DNA from: Cyanobacteriota bacterium
GTDB taxonomy: Bacteria > Acidobacteriota > Vicinamibacteria > Vicinamibacterales > UBA2999
DNA: 64,000 nt
NCBI GenBank assembly: GCA_019752015.1
Contig: JAIEMQ010000005.1
Location: 1-64,000 of the forward strand
Direction of reading: 5' to 3'
Shown: positions 1 to 6,871 of the stretch, piece by piece
Layout: each line of letters opens with the position of its first letter
How positions within the stretch are numbered: position 1 is the first letter of the stretch
Translations under genes and position numbers: made by a program
The notes under the pieces: generated by a model
Seen by the model: the letters and a program-made list of their open reading frames with translations, nothing else
Databases searched by the model: none
What the model was told of the DNA's origin: nothing

Positions 1-129
1 ATCATGAGAACGAAGAAAGAACGACGAAGAACTCAAACAGCGTAACTAAACCGTCCACTGAATCGGATCAGGCCTAGTTTAGACCGTATCCGACTTAAAG
101 AGGAAGACTGTCGCAGGTTCTCGAAAGAC
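1..129. other. Left-edge intergenic stretch
   Basis: No gene is supported here. The first 40 bases are purine-rich with a loose 9-10 nt periodicity of GAACGAAGA-like words, which resembles the short tandem repeats found at gene ends elsewhere in the window, but the copy is too degenerate to assign. Confidence 0.4.
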
Positions 130-369
130 TTGAAAACCGCGTTGGGTTCTCAGCTTTCGGCCAAATGGGATCACCAAGACGGCGACGATGTGTCCGAGCC
201 TCTGGGTCGCTATTGCATAGAAGTAACTGAGAGTGGCCGTTTAGATTTAGTCAGTCACCCGACGAAGCTCGTTGAATTTGCTCAGACAGGGTTCACCGAG
301 CTCTTCGAACTGACCGCTGCCGTGGACGAAATGCTACGGAAGTATCGCGAACCGCGTCGAGAACTTTAG
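130..369 (+). CDS. Hypothetical protein, 79 aa
   Basis: A 79-residue acidic protein with a TTG start. No motif, signal peptide or membrane segment is seen; the second half (from about residue 40) looks helical and ends in a charged EMLRKYREPRREL tail. The composition is protein-like rather than the Arg/Ala/Pro-rich make-up of shadow frames. Base composition around it is less GC-rich than the rest of the window, matching the accessory character of 1-3000. The family is not recognised. It stands alone, about 480 bases before the RusA-like gene. Confidence 0.45.
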   Translation: MKTALGSQLSAKWDHQDGDDVSEPLGRYCIEVTESGRLDLVSHPTKLVEFAQTGFTELFELTAAVDEMLRKYREPRREL

Positions 370-843
370 ATGGCCTCGATAGCCACGTCTATTTTGTATT
401 GGCGATCACATCCATCGAGTTCGTCGCCGGCTAGACACTGCACTGGCCACTGTCGACCTTTTTACGTACTTGGTTGCTTGCCCACCGCTATCGCCCAGAG
501 GGAGTAAAGTGATGCGTATGGTGGGTCTAACTGTTAACCCTCAGCCTCGTAATCCGTTGGAGTCATCCAGCACCTCCAGCAAGCCGAGGGACTTCATTTC
601 GAGTTGTCACTCCGCGCTGCTGTGGTTGTGCGCTCGAGCGACGACACGCTTTGTTGCATCGAGGTGGTGGCGCCCGCGAGCTGGGCAACCACTTCTGCCA
701 TGCTTTCGCCCATTGATGAGACAACGCTTTCTGTGCGCGCCGCTACGCGAGACAGCTCGCATCATACGTCCAAGCATGGCGTTCGGTGACCGGCGAGGAT
801 GTGACATCGCTGATCGTTCCCGCGCGTTTACCTGAAACGAAAG
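370..843. other. Gene-poor stretch with a possible frameshifted small gene
   Basis: No intact gene is convincing over these 474 bases. An ATG at 512 behind a GGGAG sequence opens a short frame that looks protein-like for about 16 residues and then becomes Ser/Arg-rich. The +2 frame from 553 to 789 looks protein-like instead, with ...QHLQQAEGLHFELSLRAAVVV... and ...DTLCCIEVVAPASW..., but has no start codon before a TTG at 604. One frameshift near 550 would join them into a protein of about 90 residues. This is a weak pseudogene candidate. Confidence 0.25.
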
Positions 844-852
844 GTGATTAGG

Positions 853-1224
853 ATGGCAAAGAGTCGCGTCATTCGCGTCAAGCTGCCGGCGCTCATCGTT
901 CGCGACAAGTCTGCGTGGCGCCAGGCGATTCACAAGGCTGTAAGAGCAGCGAAGGTTAACTACGCTCCAAAGACCCAATTGGAGATCGATGTGCTGTTCT
1001 ATCTAAGCAAAGGCAAAGGTGTGATTACCCGCGACGTAGACAATCTAGTCAAGCATGTGCTCGACGCGCTTCAAGCTCGATACGGATCGACAAGAGGAGT
1101 TGATGCGTTTATCGCGAACGACAATTGCGTCCAACGTGTGGTTGTTGAGAAGCAGCCGCGACCGAAGAATCTCGATCATACGTATGGCGGGAAATTACTA
1201 ATCAGGCCTTACGTCAGACATTGA
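853..1224 (+). CDS. RusA-family Holliday junction resolvase-like endonuclease
   Basis: A 123-aa protein of RusA-like size. RusA enzymes are small homodimeric nucleases that cut Holliday junctions, usually carried by phages and mobile DNA. The diagnostic run is present: RDVDNLVKHVLDAL at about residues 60-73, giving acidic residues D61 and D63, N64, K67 and D71, followed by an AND/N pair at 90-91 where RusA has its third acidic site. I chose the ATG at 853, which has AAGGTG seven bases upstream; a GTG three codons earlier at 844 is possible. No phage structural genes are nearby, so it is an isolated accessory or domesticated copy. Family assignment rests on the motif; activity is inferred. Confidence 0.8.
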   Translation: MAKSRVIRVKLPALIVRDKSAWRQAIHKAVRAAKVNYAPKTQLEIDVLFYLSKGKGVITRDVDNLVKHVLDALQARYGSTRGVDAFIANDNCVQRVVVEKQPRPKNLDHTYGGKLLIRPYVRH

Positions 1225-1290
1225 CAGCCGCTGCGAGCCGTTGCTTCTTGGCATAGTCCCGTAAGCGCGACGTGAGTATACTGGCGCGCC

Positions 1291-2034
1291 ATGTCACGAG
1301 GTAGCCGCAAGCACGTGCTCGATTGGACCAGTCGGCCGAACTTCCTGGTCGAATTACTGCAATTGGTTTCGCCGGTGGAGTGCAAACTCACGGCGGCGAC
1401 GAAGTGGATGCCTCAAGGGCACGAACGCCCGCAAGAAGCCCGTCTCGAGTCGTTCGACTTTCTGCCGCACGACGTTCGCGCGAGACTGCAGAAATGGTGG
1501 CTCGCTCATGACGTGGGCGCTAATACCCCGAACTGGGACATCGCCGTCGGGTGCCAGATTGAAGGGAAAGCTGGCCTAATCCTCGTCGAGGCGAAGGCCA
1601 ACGTTCCCGAGATGAGCTCACTCGGGAAGAAACTTGGTGACGATGCATCCGAACGCAGCGTTGCAAACCATGGCCGCATCACCGAGGCGATTGACGAAGC
1701 GTGCGAGGGATTGCGACGGGCAGGCGCGATGACCTCTATCAAGGCTGATCGGCACTATCAACTCGCGAACCGCGTCGCGTTCGCCTGGAAGTTAGCTGAC
1801 CTAGGCCTAGGCGTGCCAATAGTGTTGATATATCTGGGATTTACCGGTGACGAAGGCATTCGTGACGCTGGTGAGCCGTTTCGCGATCACGAGCATTGGG
1901 AGTCCGCCTTCCACGCATACGCAGATTCAACGGTACCTAAGAACTTGTTTGGATCGCGCATCGACTGCGGCAAGAGCGGTACGTGGTTTCTGGTTCGCTC
2001 CCGACGAGTGCTGGAAATTTCGCCGCTGCGGTAA
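1291..2034 (+). CDS. Hypothetical protein with PD-(D/E)XK-like nuclease motif
   Basis: A 247-aa soluble protein. Residues 81-103 read NWDIA...(14)...LILVEAKAN, which fits the D-x(n)-E-x-K core of the PD-(D/E)XK nuclease fold: D83 at the end of one strand, then E100 and K102 on the next hydrophobic strand. The rest alternates helices and strands with no signal peptide. It follows the RusA-like gene by 66 bases on the same strand and converges on the HEPN-like gene, with only 21 bases between their ends. It could be a restriction-like nuclease, but I cannot name a family. The motif is seen; nuclease activity is inferred. Confidence 0.65.
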   Translation: MSRGSRKHVLDWTSRPNFLVELLQLVSPVECKLTAATKWMPQGHERPQEARLESFDFLPHDVRARLQKWWLAHDVGANTPNWDIAVGCQIEGKAGLILVEAKANVPEMSSLGKKLGDDASERSVANHGRITEAIDEACEGLRRAGAMTSIKADRHYQLANRVAFAWKLADLGLGVPIVLIYLGFTGDEGIRDAGEPFRDHEHWESAFHAYADSTVPKNLFGSRIDCGKSGTWFLVRSRRVLEISPLR

Positions 2035-2055
2035 TCGACGGTTGCACCGTGCTCG

Positions 2056-3000
2056 TTAATTGTTACGTCTGACGGTTGTCAGATCGCGGACCACCCTGAT
2101 CGCCGCGATCATCTCCTCGGCCTCACGGTGATCGAGCGGCCGTGCGTGAACGGCCCGATTTCGTAACGCGCGACACCGTTGCCACGCACCGCGAAGGTGT
2201 CCTGGCGCTGTGCCCTCAATGATCGAGTCGAGATCGTTCTTCGCCCATCGATTGCCGGCATAGCCGCGGATTGCGCGTTCGTATTCCAGCGCCAGAAGAT
2301 CGGAGGCAATCTCGAGCCGTTCGAATGACAGCGCCTCGGCCAAGTCGAGTATCGACATGGACCCATAGAGCGCGTCCGCCAGATTGTTGGCCCTGATGCC
2401 GCGAAGGAACTTGTCGCGTTGATGTTGTTTCTTGAGTTGGTCGGTATCATCGAGGCGCCCGCCGTACACCCCGACCTGTAGGGTCCACAAGGCTTGGTCG
2501 ACCAGAGCGGCGGTCTTGAAGTTGCGCTTGTCGCGAATGACGCGCAAGTTCGAGACGTAGTTCATGTAGCGGTCGATCGATTCCGAGGCCGGCTGGATAC
2601 CCAGCACGTGTTCAACAGGAGTGCTGAGAATGCCGTAGTGTTCGGGAACAACGAATCGCAACACAACCGAAACCGCCTCAAACGTCTTGAAAACGCCGCG
2701 CAGCTTTCTGATCAGCGGCTTCTCGTTCTTTGGCAGGTTCCACAGATCGAGCTCTTCGTTGCCCAACGCCGACTGCATCTCGGAGGCCGACGGCCACGTC
2801 CAGAATTTCTGCGCACCGCTGAAATCAGGGGATTCAATGATCTTCTTCAGAGCGTCATGAGTCAGCTTGCGGCTGCTACGGACGCCCTCTACGGCCCGCT
2901 CGACCGATTCCAGTCGTTCGGCCTTGCCGGACAGGCGCTGAAGCAGCGTCGGATGAAGGTGTGCGCAAGTATGGAGATAATCCTCAGGCGCAGTAGCCAA
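2056..3000 (-). CDS. Hypothetical protein with C-terminal HEPN-like motif
   Basis: A 314-aa soluble protein. Near the C-terminus it has LRNRAVHARPL (R280 to H285), the R-x4-H pattern of HEPN domains, which are RNase or nucleotide-transfer partners common in defence and toxin-antitoxin loci. The N-terminal 180 residues are helical with a conserved-looking FRFVVPEHYGILSTPVEHVLG-like segment around 110-130. The TTG start at 3000 is supported by a perfect GGAGGT Shine-Dalgarno about five bases upstream. It lies 17 bases behind the tannase stop, so it could be read from that gene's transcript. The R-x4-H motif is visible, but the full HEPN fold is inferred. Confidence 0.65.
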   Translation of the reverse strand: MATAPEDYLHTCAHLHPTLLQRLSGKAERLESVERAVEGVRSSRKLTHDALKKIIESPDFSGAQKFWTWPSASEMQSALGNEELDLWNLPKNEKPLIRKLRGVFKTFEAVSVVLRFVVPEHYGILSTPVEHVLGIQPASESIDRYMNYVSNLRVIRDKRNFKTAALVDQALWTLQVGVYGGRLDDTDQLKKQHQRDKFLRGIRANNLADALYGSMSILDLAEALSFERLEIASDLLALEYERAIRGYAGNRWAKNDLDSIIEGTAPGHLRGAWQRCRALRNRAVHARPLDHREAEEMIAAIRVVRDLTTVRRNN

Positions 3001-3017
3001 TGAGACCTCCGGCGGGA

Positions 3018-4523
3018 TTATTTACAAACGAAGCTGCCAGCCTCGTCGCTACCGCCAACGCCCTTATAGCTCGCCACCAGCGGATGCGGACAGAGAGGCC
3101 GGGTGCGGTCGACAACTCCATTCGACGTGTGCGACGCGACGATCTGCGCGGGCTTTGTCGCTTTCTCCACCCATTGCTCGAGCGCGCTGACAGCATCGAA
3201 AGTGTTTGGGCCAACCCCACCCGAGCAGTGCTGCATCCCAGGCGCCATGAACAGGCGCACGAAGTCGTCGGTGTCGCGTATGCCTAGCTTCTTCTGCACG
3301 GACGTGCAGTAGTCGATTGAGTTGTACGGCTGAATCAGCTGATCGTTCCAGCCGTGATACATGATCAGCTTGCCGCCGCGCTTTTTGAAGGCGCTGAGGT
3401 CGGGATCAACAGCATTCAACAGCTTCGCGAACTTCTCATCCGCGAGGTCGACGTCTTTGTCGAAGTCGAAGGTTTTCCAGTCCCAGTTCGGATCCGAATA
3501 GACGAAATACTTGTAGAACTCGACGGGGATCTGGAACGGGTTCGGGCCGCCGGCCATCGCGGTCCACGTGATCTCGCTGCCGGGCGCCATGCCGGGGAAG
3601 ATCTTCTCCTTCGTTCGCGGATTGTAGGAGTAGGCGTAGATCTTCCTGGCCGCGTCGATCTGAGGTTGCGTGAGGCAGGCGTCGGTCTCAGGCGGGTCTG
3701 AAGGCGGGTCTAAAGACCCGCCTCTACGACAGAGTAGTGTTCCCGGATCGAATTCGCAGGCGAGTGGGTTGCTGATCAATCCATCGGCGACACCATCGCC
3801 GGCGTCACACGCGGCGAGGGCGCCTTTGTTGAGTGCGGCGAGTTTTGCGAGCGAGAGGCGAGTGGCTTCATCATTCAGCGTCGCCGCAGCAGGCCACAAC
3901 GATCCCGCAAGCAGGTGCGTGAAGTAATTCGCCGGCGCGCCGGCAATGATGCCGTCGTAGTCGGCAGGGAAGCGCTGCGCTTCCATCAGGCCCTGGCGGC
4001 CGCCGGTGGAGCAGCCGACGAAATACGAGCGGTTGGGAGCGTTGCCGTAGAACTTCTCGACGATCAGCTTCGACTTAATCGTCATCTCGTGAATGGCGCG
4101 CCAGGCGTAGTCGACGATCAGATCAGGACGATTGAGCGCCCACGAGCCGCCAGGCGTGTTGTGGCCGGTGTCCGTCGACGCCGTCGCGTAGCCGCGGCCG
4201 AGCGCGGTGGCCATGGCGCCGTAACTGATCACACCCGCAAAGCCGCCGCCGCCGACTCCCTGAAACTTGCCGTTCCAGTTCGACGCTGGTAGCCACACTT
4301 CGAAGTTCACCTGCGGCTTGACGACGCCGGCCACGCGGCACATTTCGACGGGGATCTGAAGCGGCCGCGGGTTCTGCGCGGCAGGCGTTATCGGAGGAGT
4401 GAAGGCGCCGGCCGGGACCAGGTCGGCGGACAGAATCGTGGTCTCGGGAAGGGAGAGCGACTTCAGGCTCTCGCACGCCGCCGCGTTCGCCGCAAACGCC
4501 AACTCTAGTAGCATGGCGCGCAT
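3018..4523 (-). CDS. Tannase/feruloyl esterase family protein
   Basis: A 501-aa secreted esterase that hydrolyses ester bonds of gallate or hydroxycinnamate conjugates. The N-terminal MRAMLLELAFAANAAA is a signal peptide. The nucleophile motif GCSTGGRQG places the catalytic Ser at 172, Asp at about 394 (GWNDQ) and His at about 432 (GMQHC). A Cys/Asp-rich loop around 238-266 (CDAGDGVADG...) matches the calcium-binding lid of the family. Residues about 265-279 are encoded by a palindromic repeat copy and look like an insertion in the lid. The ATG at 4523 is chosen because it begins the signal peptide; 4514 is also possible. It is head to head with the MFS gene, which overlaps its 5' end by about 10 bases. 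Confidence 0.9.
   Translation of the reverse strand: MRAMLLELAFAANAAACESLKSLSLPETTILSADLVPAGAFTPPITPAAQNPRPLQIPVEMCRVAGVVKPQVNFEVWLPASNWNGKFQGVGGGGFAGVISYGAMATALGRGYATASTDTGHNTPGGSWALNRPDLIVDYAWRAIHEMTIKSKLIVEKFYGNAPNRSYFVGCSTGGRQGLMEAQRFPADYDGIIAGAPANYFTHLLAGSLWPAAATLNDEATRLSLAKLAALNKGALAACDAGDGVADGLISNPLACEFDPGTLLCRRGGSLDPPSDPPETDACLTQPQIDAARKIYAYSYNPRTKEKIFPGMAPGSEITWTAMAGGPNPFQIPVEFYKYFVYSDPNWDWKTFDFDKDVDLADEKFAKLLNAVDPDLSAFKKRGGKLIMYHGWNDQLIQPYNSIDYCTSVQKKLGIRDTDDFVRLFMAPGMQHCSGGVGPNTFDAVSALEQWVEKATKPAQIVASHTSNGVVDRTRPLCPHPLVASYKGVGGSDEAGSFVCK
3689..3727. repeat. Palindromic repeat copy inside the tannase gene
   Basis: Contains the perfect inverted repeat GGCGGGTCTAAAGACCCGCC at 3703-3722 (9-bp arms), preceded by an extra half copy. 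The same element with the same flanks (TCA before, TCTAC after) recurs at 13647-13675, where it follows a stop codon. Here it is read through in frame as RGGSLDPPSDPP. Confidence 0.85.
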
Positions 4524-5703
4524 TCTAATGCCGAAGCTGCTGATCACGCTCGTCGCCCTCGCCATCGTTTTCGACGGCGTCGACAACCAGCTGCTCGGCG
4601 TGGCGATCCCGTCGATCATGCGGGAATGGTCGGTGCCGCGCGCGGCGTTTGCGCCGGTGGTGTCGATCGGCTACTTCGGCATGATGATCGGCGGCGCCGT
4701 GGCCGGACTCGCCGGCGATCGATTCGGGCGCAAATCAGCGCTGCTGGCCAGCATGATGATCTTCGGCGCAACGACGGCGTTGACCGCGTTCGTGTCGACG
4801 CCGATGCAGCTCGCATTTCTGCGATTGATCGCCAGCGCCGGACTCGGCGGCGCGATTCCGAATGCGGCGGCACTCGCGGCTGAGTACGTGCCGACGCGCA
4901 TGCGTCCCGTTGCCGTGACGCTGACCATCGTCTGCGTGCCGGTCGGCGGCACCATTGCCGGATTGCTCGGCGTGCGGCTGCTGCCCGTGCTCGGCTGGCA
5001 CACGCTCTTCGTCGTCGGCGGTGTCATTCCATTCGTGTACGCGCTGGTGTTGATGCGCGCGCTCCCGGAATCGCCCATCTATGTCGCGCGCGAATGGACG
5101 CGGTGGGATGAATCGATTCGCGAGGTGTTCAAGCGCGACTTCCTTCGCGATACGCTCGCGCTGCTGTTCGCATTCTTCTCGTGCCTGCTGGCCGTCTATC
5201 TTTGTTTCAGCTGGCTGACGTCGCTGCTGACGAGCGCCGGATTCGATCCGGCCACGGCGAACATCGGCATCACCGCCTTTAATCTCGGAGGAGTTGCCGG
5301 CGCGCTGGCGGGCAGTATGGTGATTGCGCGATTCGGTTCACGCATGCCGATGATGCTGATGGCCGCAGCGGCGGCTTGCACAGGAATCGGACTGGCGACG
5401 ATGACGATTGATGCGTCGCAGGTGGTGCCGGTGATGGCCATGCTGACGCTGATCGGCGTGCTGATCAACGGCGTGCAGGTGGCGCTGTATGCGCTGGCCG
5501 CGCACATCTATCCAAGCGTCGTGCGCGCGACGGGCGTGGGTACGGCATCGACAGTAGGACGCCTCGGCGCGATCGTCAGCGGATACGCGGGCGCATGGGC
5601 GATCGACTATCGCGGCAGCGCGTCCTACTTCACGTTGATTGCTGTCGCCATGGTATCGACCTTAGTCGCGCTCACGTTCATCAAGCGGCATGTTGACCGG
5701 TAA
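4513..5703 (+). CDS. MFS transporter, aromatic acid:H+ symporter-like
   Basis: A 396-aa inner-membrane permease with 12 predicted helices. FDGVDNQLLGVAIPSI in helix 1, the loop 2-3 motif GDRFGRK and LPESPIYVAR after helix 6 are typical of the aromatic acid:H+ symporter branch of the major facilitator superfamily. The start is the ATG at 4513 or the one at 4528 (MPKLL), just before the first helix. It is divergent from, and at the 5' end overlapping, the tannase gene. Tannases release gallate-type aromatic acids, so this permease plausibly imports the product. The exact substrate is inferred from that context. Confidence 0.85.
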   Translation: MARILMPKLLITLVALAIVFDGVDNQLLGVAIPSIMREWSVPRAAFAPVVSIGYFGMMIGGAVAGLAGDRFGRKSALLASMMIFGATTALTAFVSTPMQLAFLRLIASAGLGGAIPNAAALAAEYVPTRMRPVAVTLTIVCVPVGGTIAGLLGVRLLPVLGWHTLFVVGGVIPFVYALVLMRALPESPIYVAREWTRWDESIREVFKRDFLRDTLALLFAFFSCLLAVYLCFSWLTSLLTSAGFDPATANIGITAFNLGGVAGALAGSMVIARFGSRMPMMLMAAAAACTGIGLATMTIDASQVVPVMAMLTLIGVLINGVQVALYALAAHIYPSVVRATGVGTASTVGRLGAIVSGYAGAWAIDYRGSASYFTLIAVAMVSTLVALTFIKRHVDR

Positions 5704-5732
5704 TCAGCTTCGTCAGCCCAAAGGAGTTTTCG

Positions 5733-5770
5733 GTGTTTCTGTGATTCCGTGATTCCGTGATTCCGTGTAT
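5733..5770. repeat. Short tandem repeat, CACAGAATCA family
   Basis: Four to five imperfect copies of a 10-nt unit TGATTCCG(TG) run from 30 bases after the MFS stop to the beginning of the broken PAS gene. The same sequence forms the right arm of the large hairpin at 9286-9413. Confidence 0.85.
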
Positions 5771-6150
5771 GTTTTTAGTTTCAAAAGCATCTACGAAGCC
5801 ACCAGTGTCCAGCCCGTCATCGCCATCAATCGCCGCAACTCGGAGATGTTCGGCATCTCGCACGTCGACGCGGTCGGGCTGAAGACGACGGATTACTACG
5901 CCGACATTTCGCATCGCGAACGGCTGCGCGAGCCGCTGGAGAAAACCGGCAAGGCCGACAACATCCTGCTGCACCTCGGAAGCCGAACGGCGAAACGTTC
6001 TGGGCGCGAGCGTCGGCGCGGCTGATCACCTGGGACAACGAACAGGCCGTGCTGACGTTGATCGAAGACATCAGCACGCCGCGAAAACCAACGTCGATAA
6101 CGTGCGGGGTGCCGCTGACGAGCCAGGGAATCGCGCGCTTCCAGCGCTGA
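5765..6150 (+). pseudogene. Frameshifted PAS-domain fragment
   Basis: The first frame (5765 to about 5977) encodes ...QPVIAINRRNSEMFGISHVDAVGL..., the N-terminal half of a PAS sensor domain. Moving to the next frame at about 5977 continues it as RKPNGETFWARASARL...VLTLIEDIS, the C-terminal PAS strands, ending at a TGA at 6148-6150. One missing base therefore breaks a PAS domain of about 115 residues. There is no kinase, output domain or credible start codon, and the 5' end merges into a tandem repeat, so this is a remnant of a larger sensor protein. A sequencing error could explain the frameshift but not the missing domains. Confidence 0.7.
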
Positions 6151-6226
6151 ACATCGCGCCCGGACTGTACGCAAATTCTGTTTCTTGCGATTCGCAGGCG
6201 ACGATGCCATCGTCGTCTGGTGACGA

Positions 6227-6273
6227 TTGCATGTGAGAATACCAATGGTATAACTGAGTTATACTACTGGTAT
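6227..6273 (+). promoter_or_regulatory. Promoter and operator of the toxin-antitoxin pair
   Basis: A -35-like TTGCAT (6227-6232) and a -10-like TATAAC (6249-6254) are 16 bases apart. A perfect 13-bp palindrome ATACCAATGGTAT (6239-6251) overlaps the -10, and an imperfect second copy ATACTACTGGTAT (6261-6273) runs into the ATG of the antitoxin at 6272. The two copies are centred 22 bases apart, about two helical turns, as expected for cooperative binding by a ribbon-helix-helix antitoxin. The 5' leader would be very short. Confidence 0.75.
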
Positions 6274-6508
6274 GAAAACGGCCGTGTCGATTCCTGACGC
6301 GATCTTCGAGCGCGCCGAGCAGCTGGCAAAACGCGGCCGGCGTTCGCGCAGCGATCTGTACAGCGCCGCCCTGCAGGAATACATCGAGCGCCACGCGCCG
6401 GAGGACGTGACGGACGCGATGAATCGCGTGTGTGACGCCATCGGCGGCGAGCGGGGCGGTTTCACGACGGCCGTCGCGCGGCGTGTCCTGGAGCGGACGG
6501 AGTGGTAA
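6272..6508 (+). CDS. Ribbon-helix-helix antitoxin (MazE/CopG-like)
   Basis: A 78-aa DNA-binding antitoxin. The N-terminal MKTAVSIPDAIFERAEQLAKRGRRSRSDLYSAAL gives the strand (residues 2-6) and two helices of a ribbon-helix-helix fold; the C-terminal part, rich in helix and acid, should wrap the toxin. Its stop overlaps the start of the downstream mazF-like toxin by 7 bases, the usual translational coupling. The palindromes directly upstream imply autoregulation. I see no strong Shine-Dalgarno, in keeping with a short leader. Confidence 0.85.
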   Translation: MKTAVSIPDAIFERAEQLAKRGRRSRSDLYSAALQEYIERHAPEDVTDAMNRVCDAIGGERGGFTTAVARRVLERTEW

Positions 6509-6846
6509 TCGCGCAAGGAGAAGTCTGGTGGGCCGAGTTGCCGAAGCCGCGGCGCTCCGGTCCCGGCTACCGCCGGCCGGTGCTGGTCGTCCAGTCGGAT
6601 GCCATCAACCGCAGCCGGATCTCGACGGCGATTTGCGTGCCGCTGACCAGCAATTTGAAGTGGGGTGACGCGCCAGGCAATGTCGATTTGCCGGCACATC
6701 TGACGAACTTGCCGAAAGATTCCGTTGCCAACGTGTCGCTGGTGACCGCAGTCGACAAGGAATTCCTCACGGGACGCGTCGGCAAACTGCCGCGTGCCAA
6801 GCTGGAATTAGTGCTAACCGGCATCGGCGTCATGCTGGGGAGATAG
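6502..6846 (+). CDS. MazF/PemK family mRNA interferase toxin
   Basis: A 114-aa ribosome-independent endoribonuclease toxin. It begins with GEVWWAELP, followed by GPGYRRPVLVVQSDAIN and STAICVPLTSNLKW, which are the hallmark strands of the MazF/PemK/Kid SH3-like barrel; the conserved Arg (RRPVLVV) and Thr/Ser after the VPLTSN strand are present. The GTG start at 6502 overlaps the antitoxin stop. The gene is intact, so the pair is likely functional. The cleavage sequence cannot be read from the protein. Confidence 0.92.
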   Translation: MVIAQGEVWWAELPKPRRSGPGYRRPVLVVQSDAINRSRISTAICVPLTSNLKWGDAPGNVDLPAHLTNLPKDSVANVSLVTAVDKEFLTGRVGKLPRAKLELVLTGIGVMLGR

Positions 6847-6871
6847 CGCGTCTACGGCTACAATCCTTTCC

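Noticed and set aside
607-978. 123-codon minus-strand frame
   Set aside because: It overlaps the start of the RusA-like gene and is Arg/Ser-rich, typical of a shadow frame.
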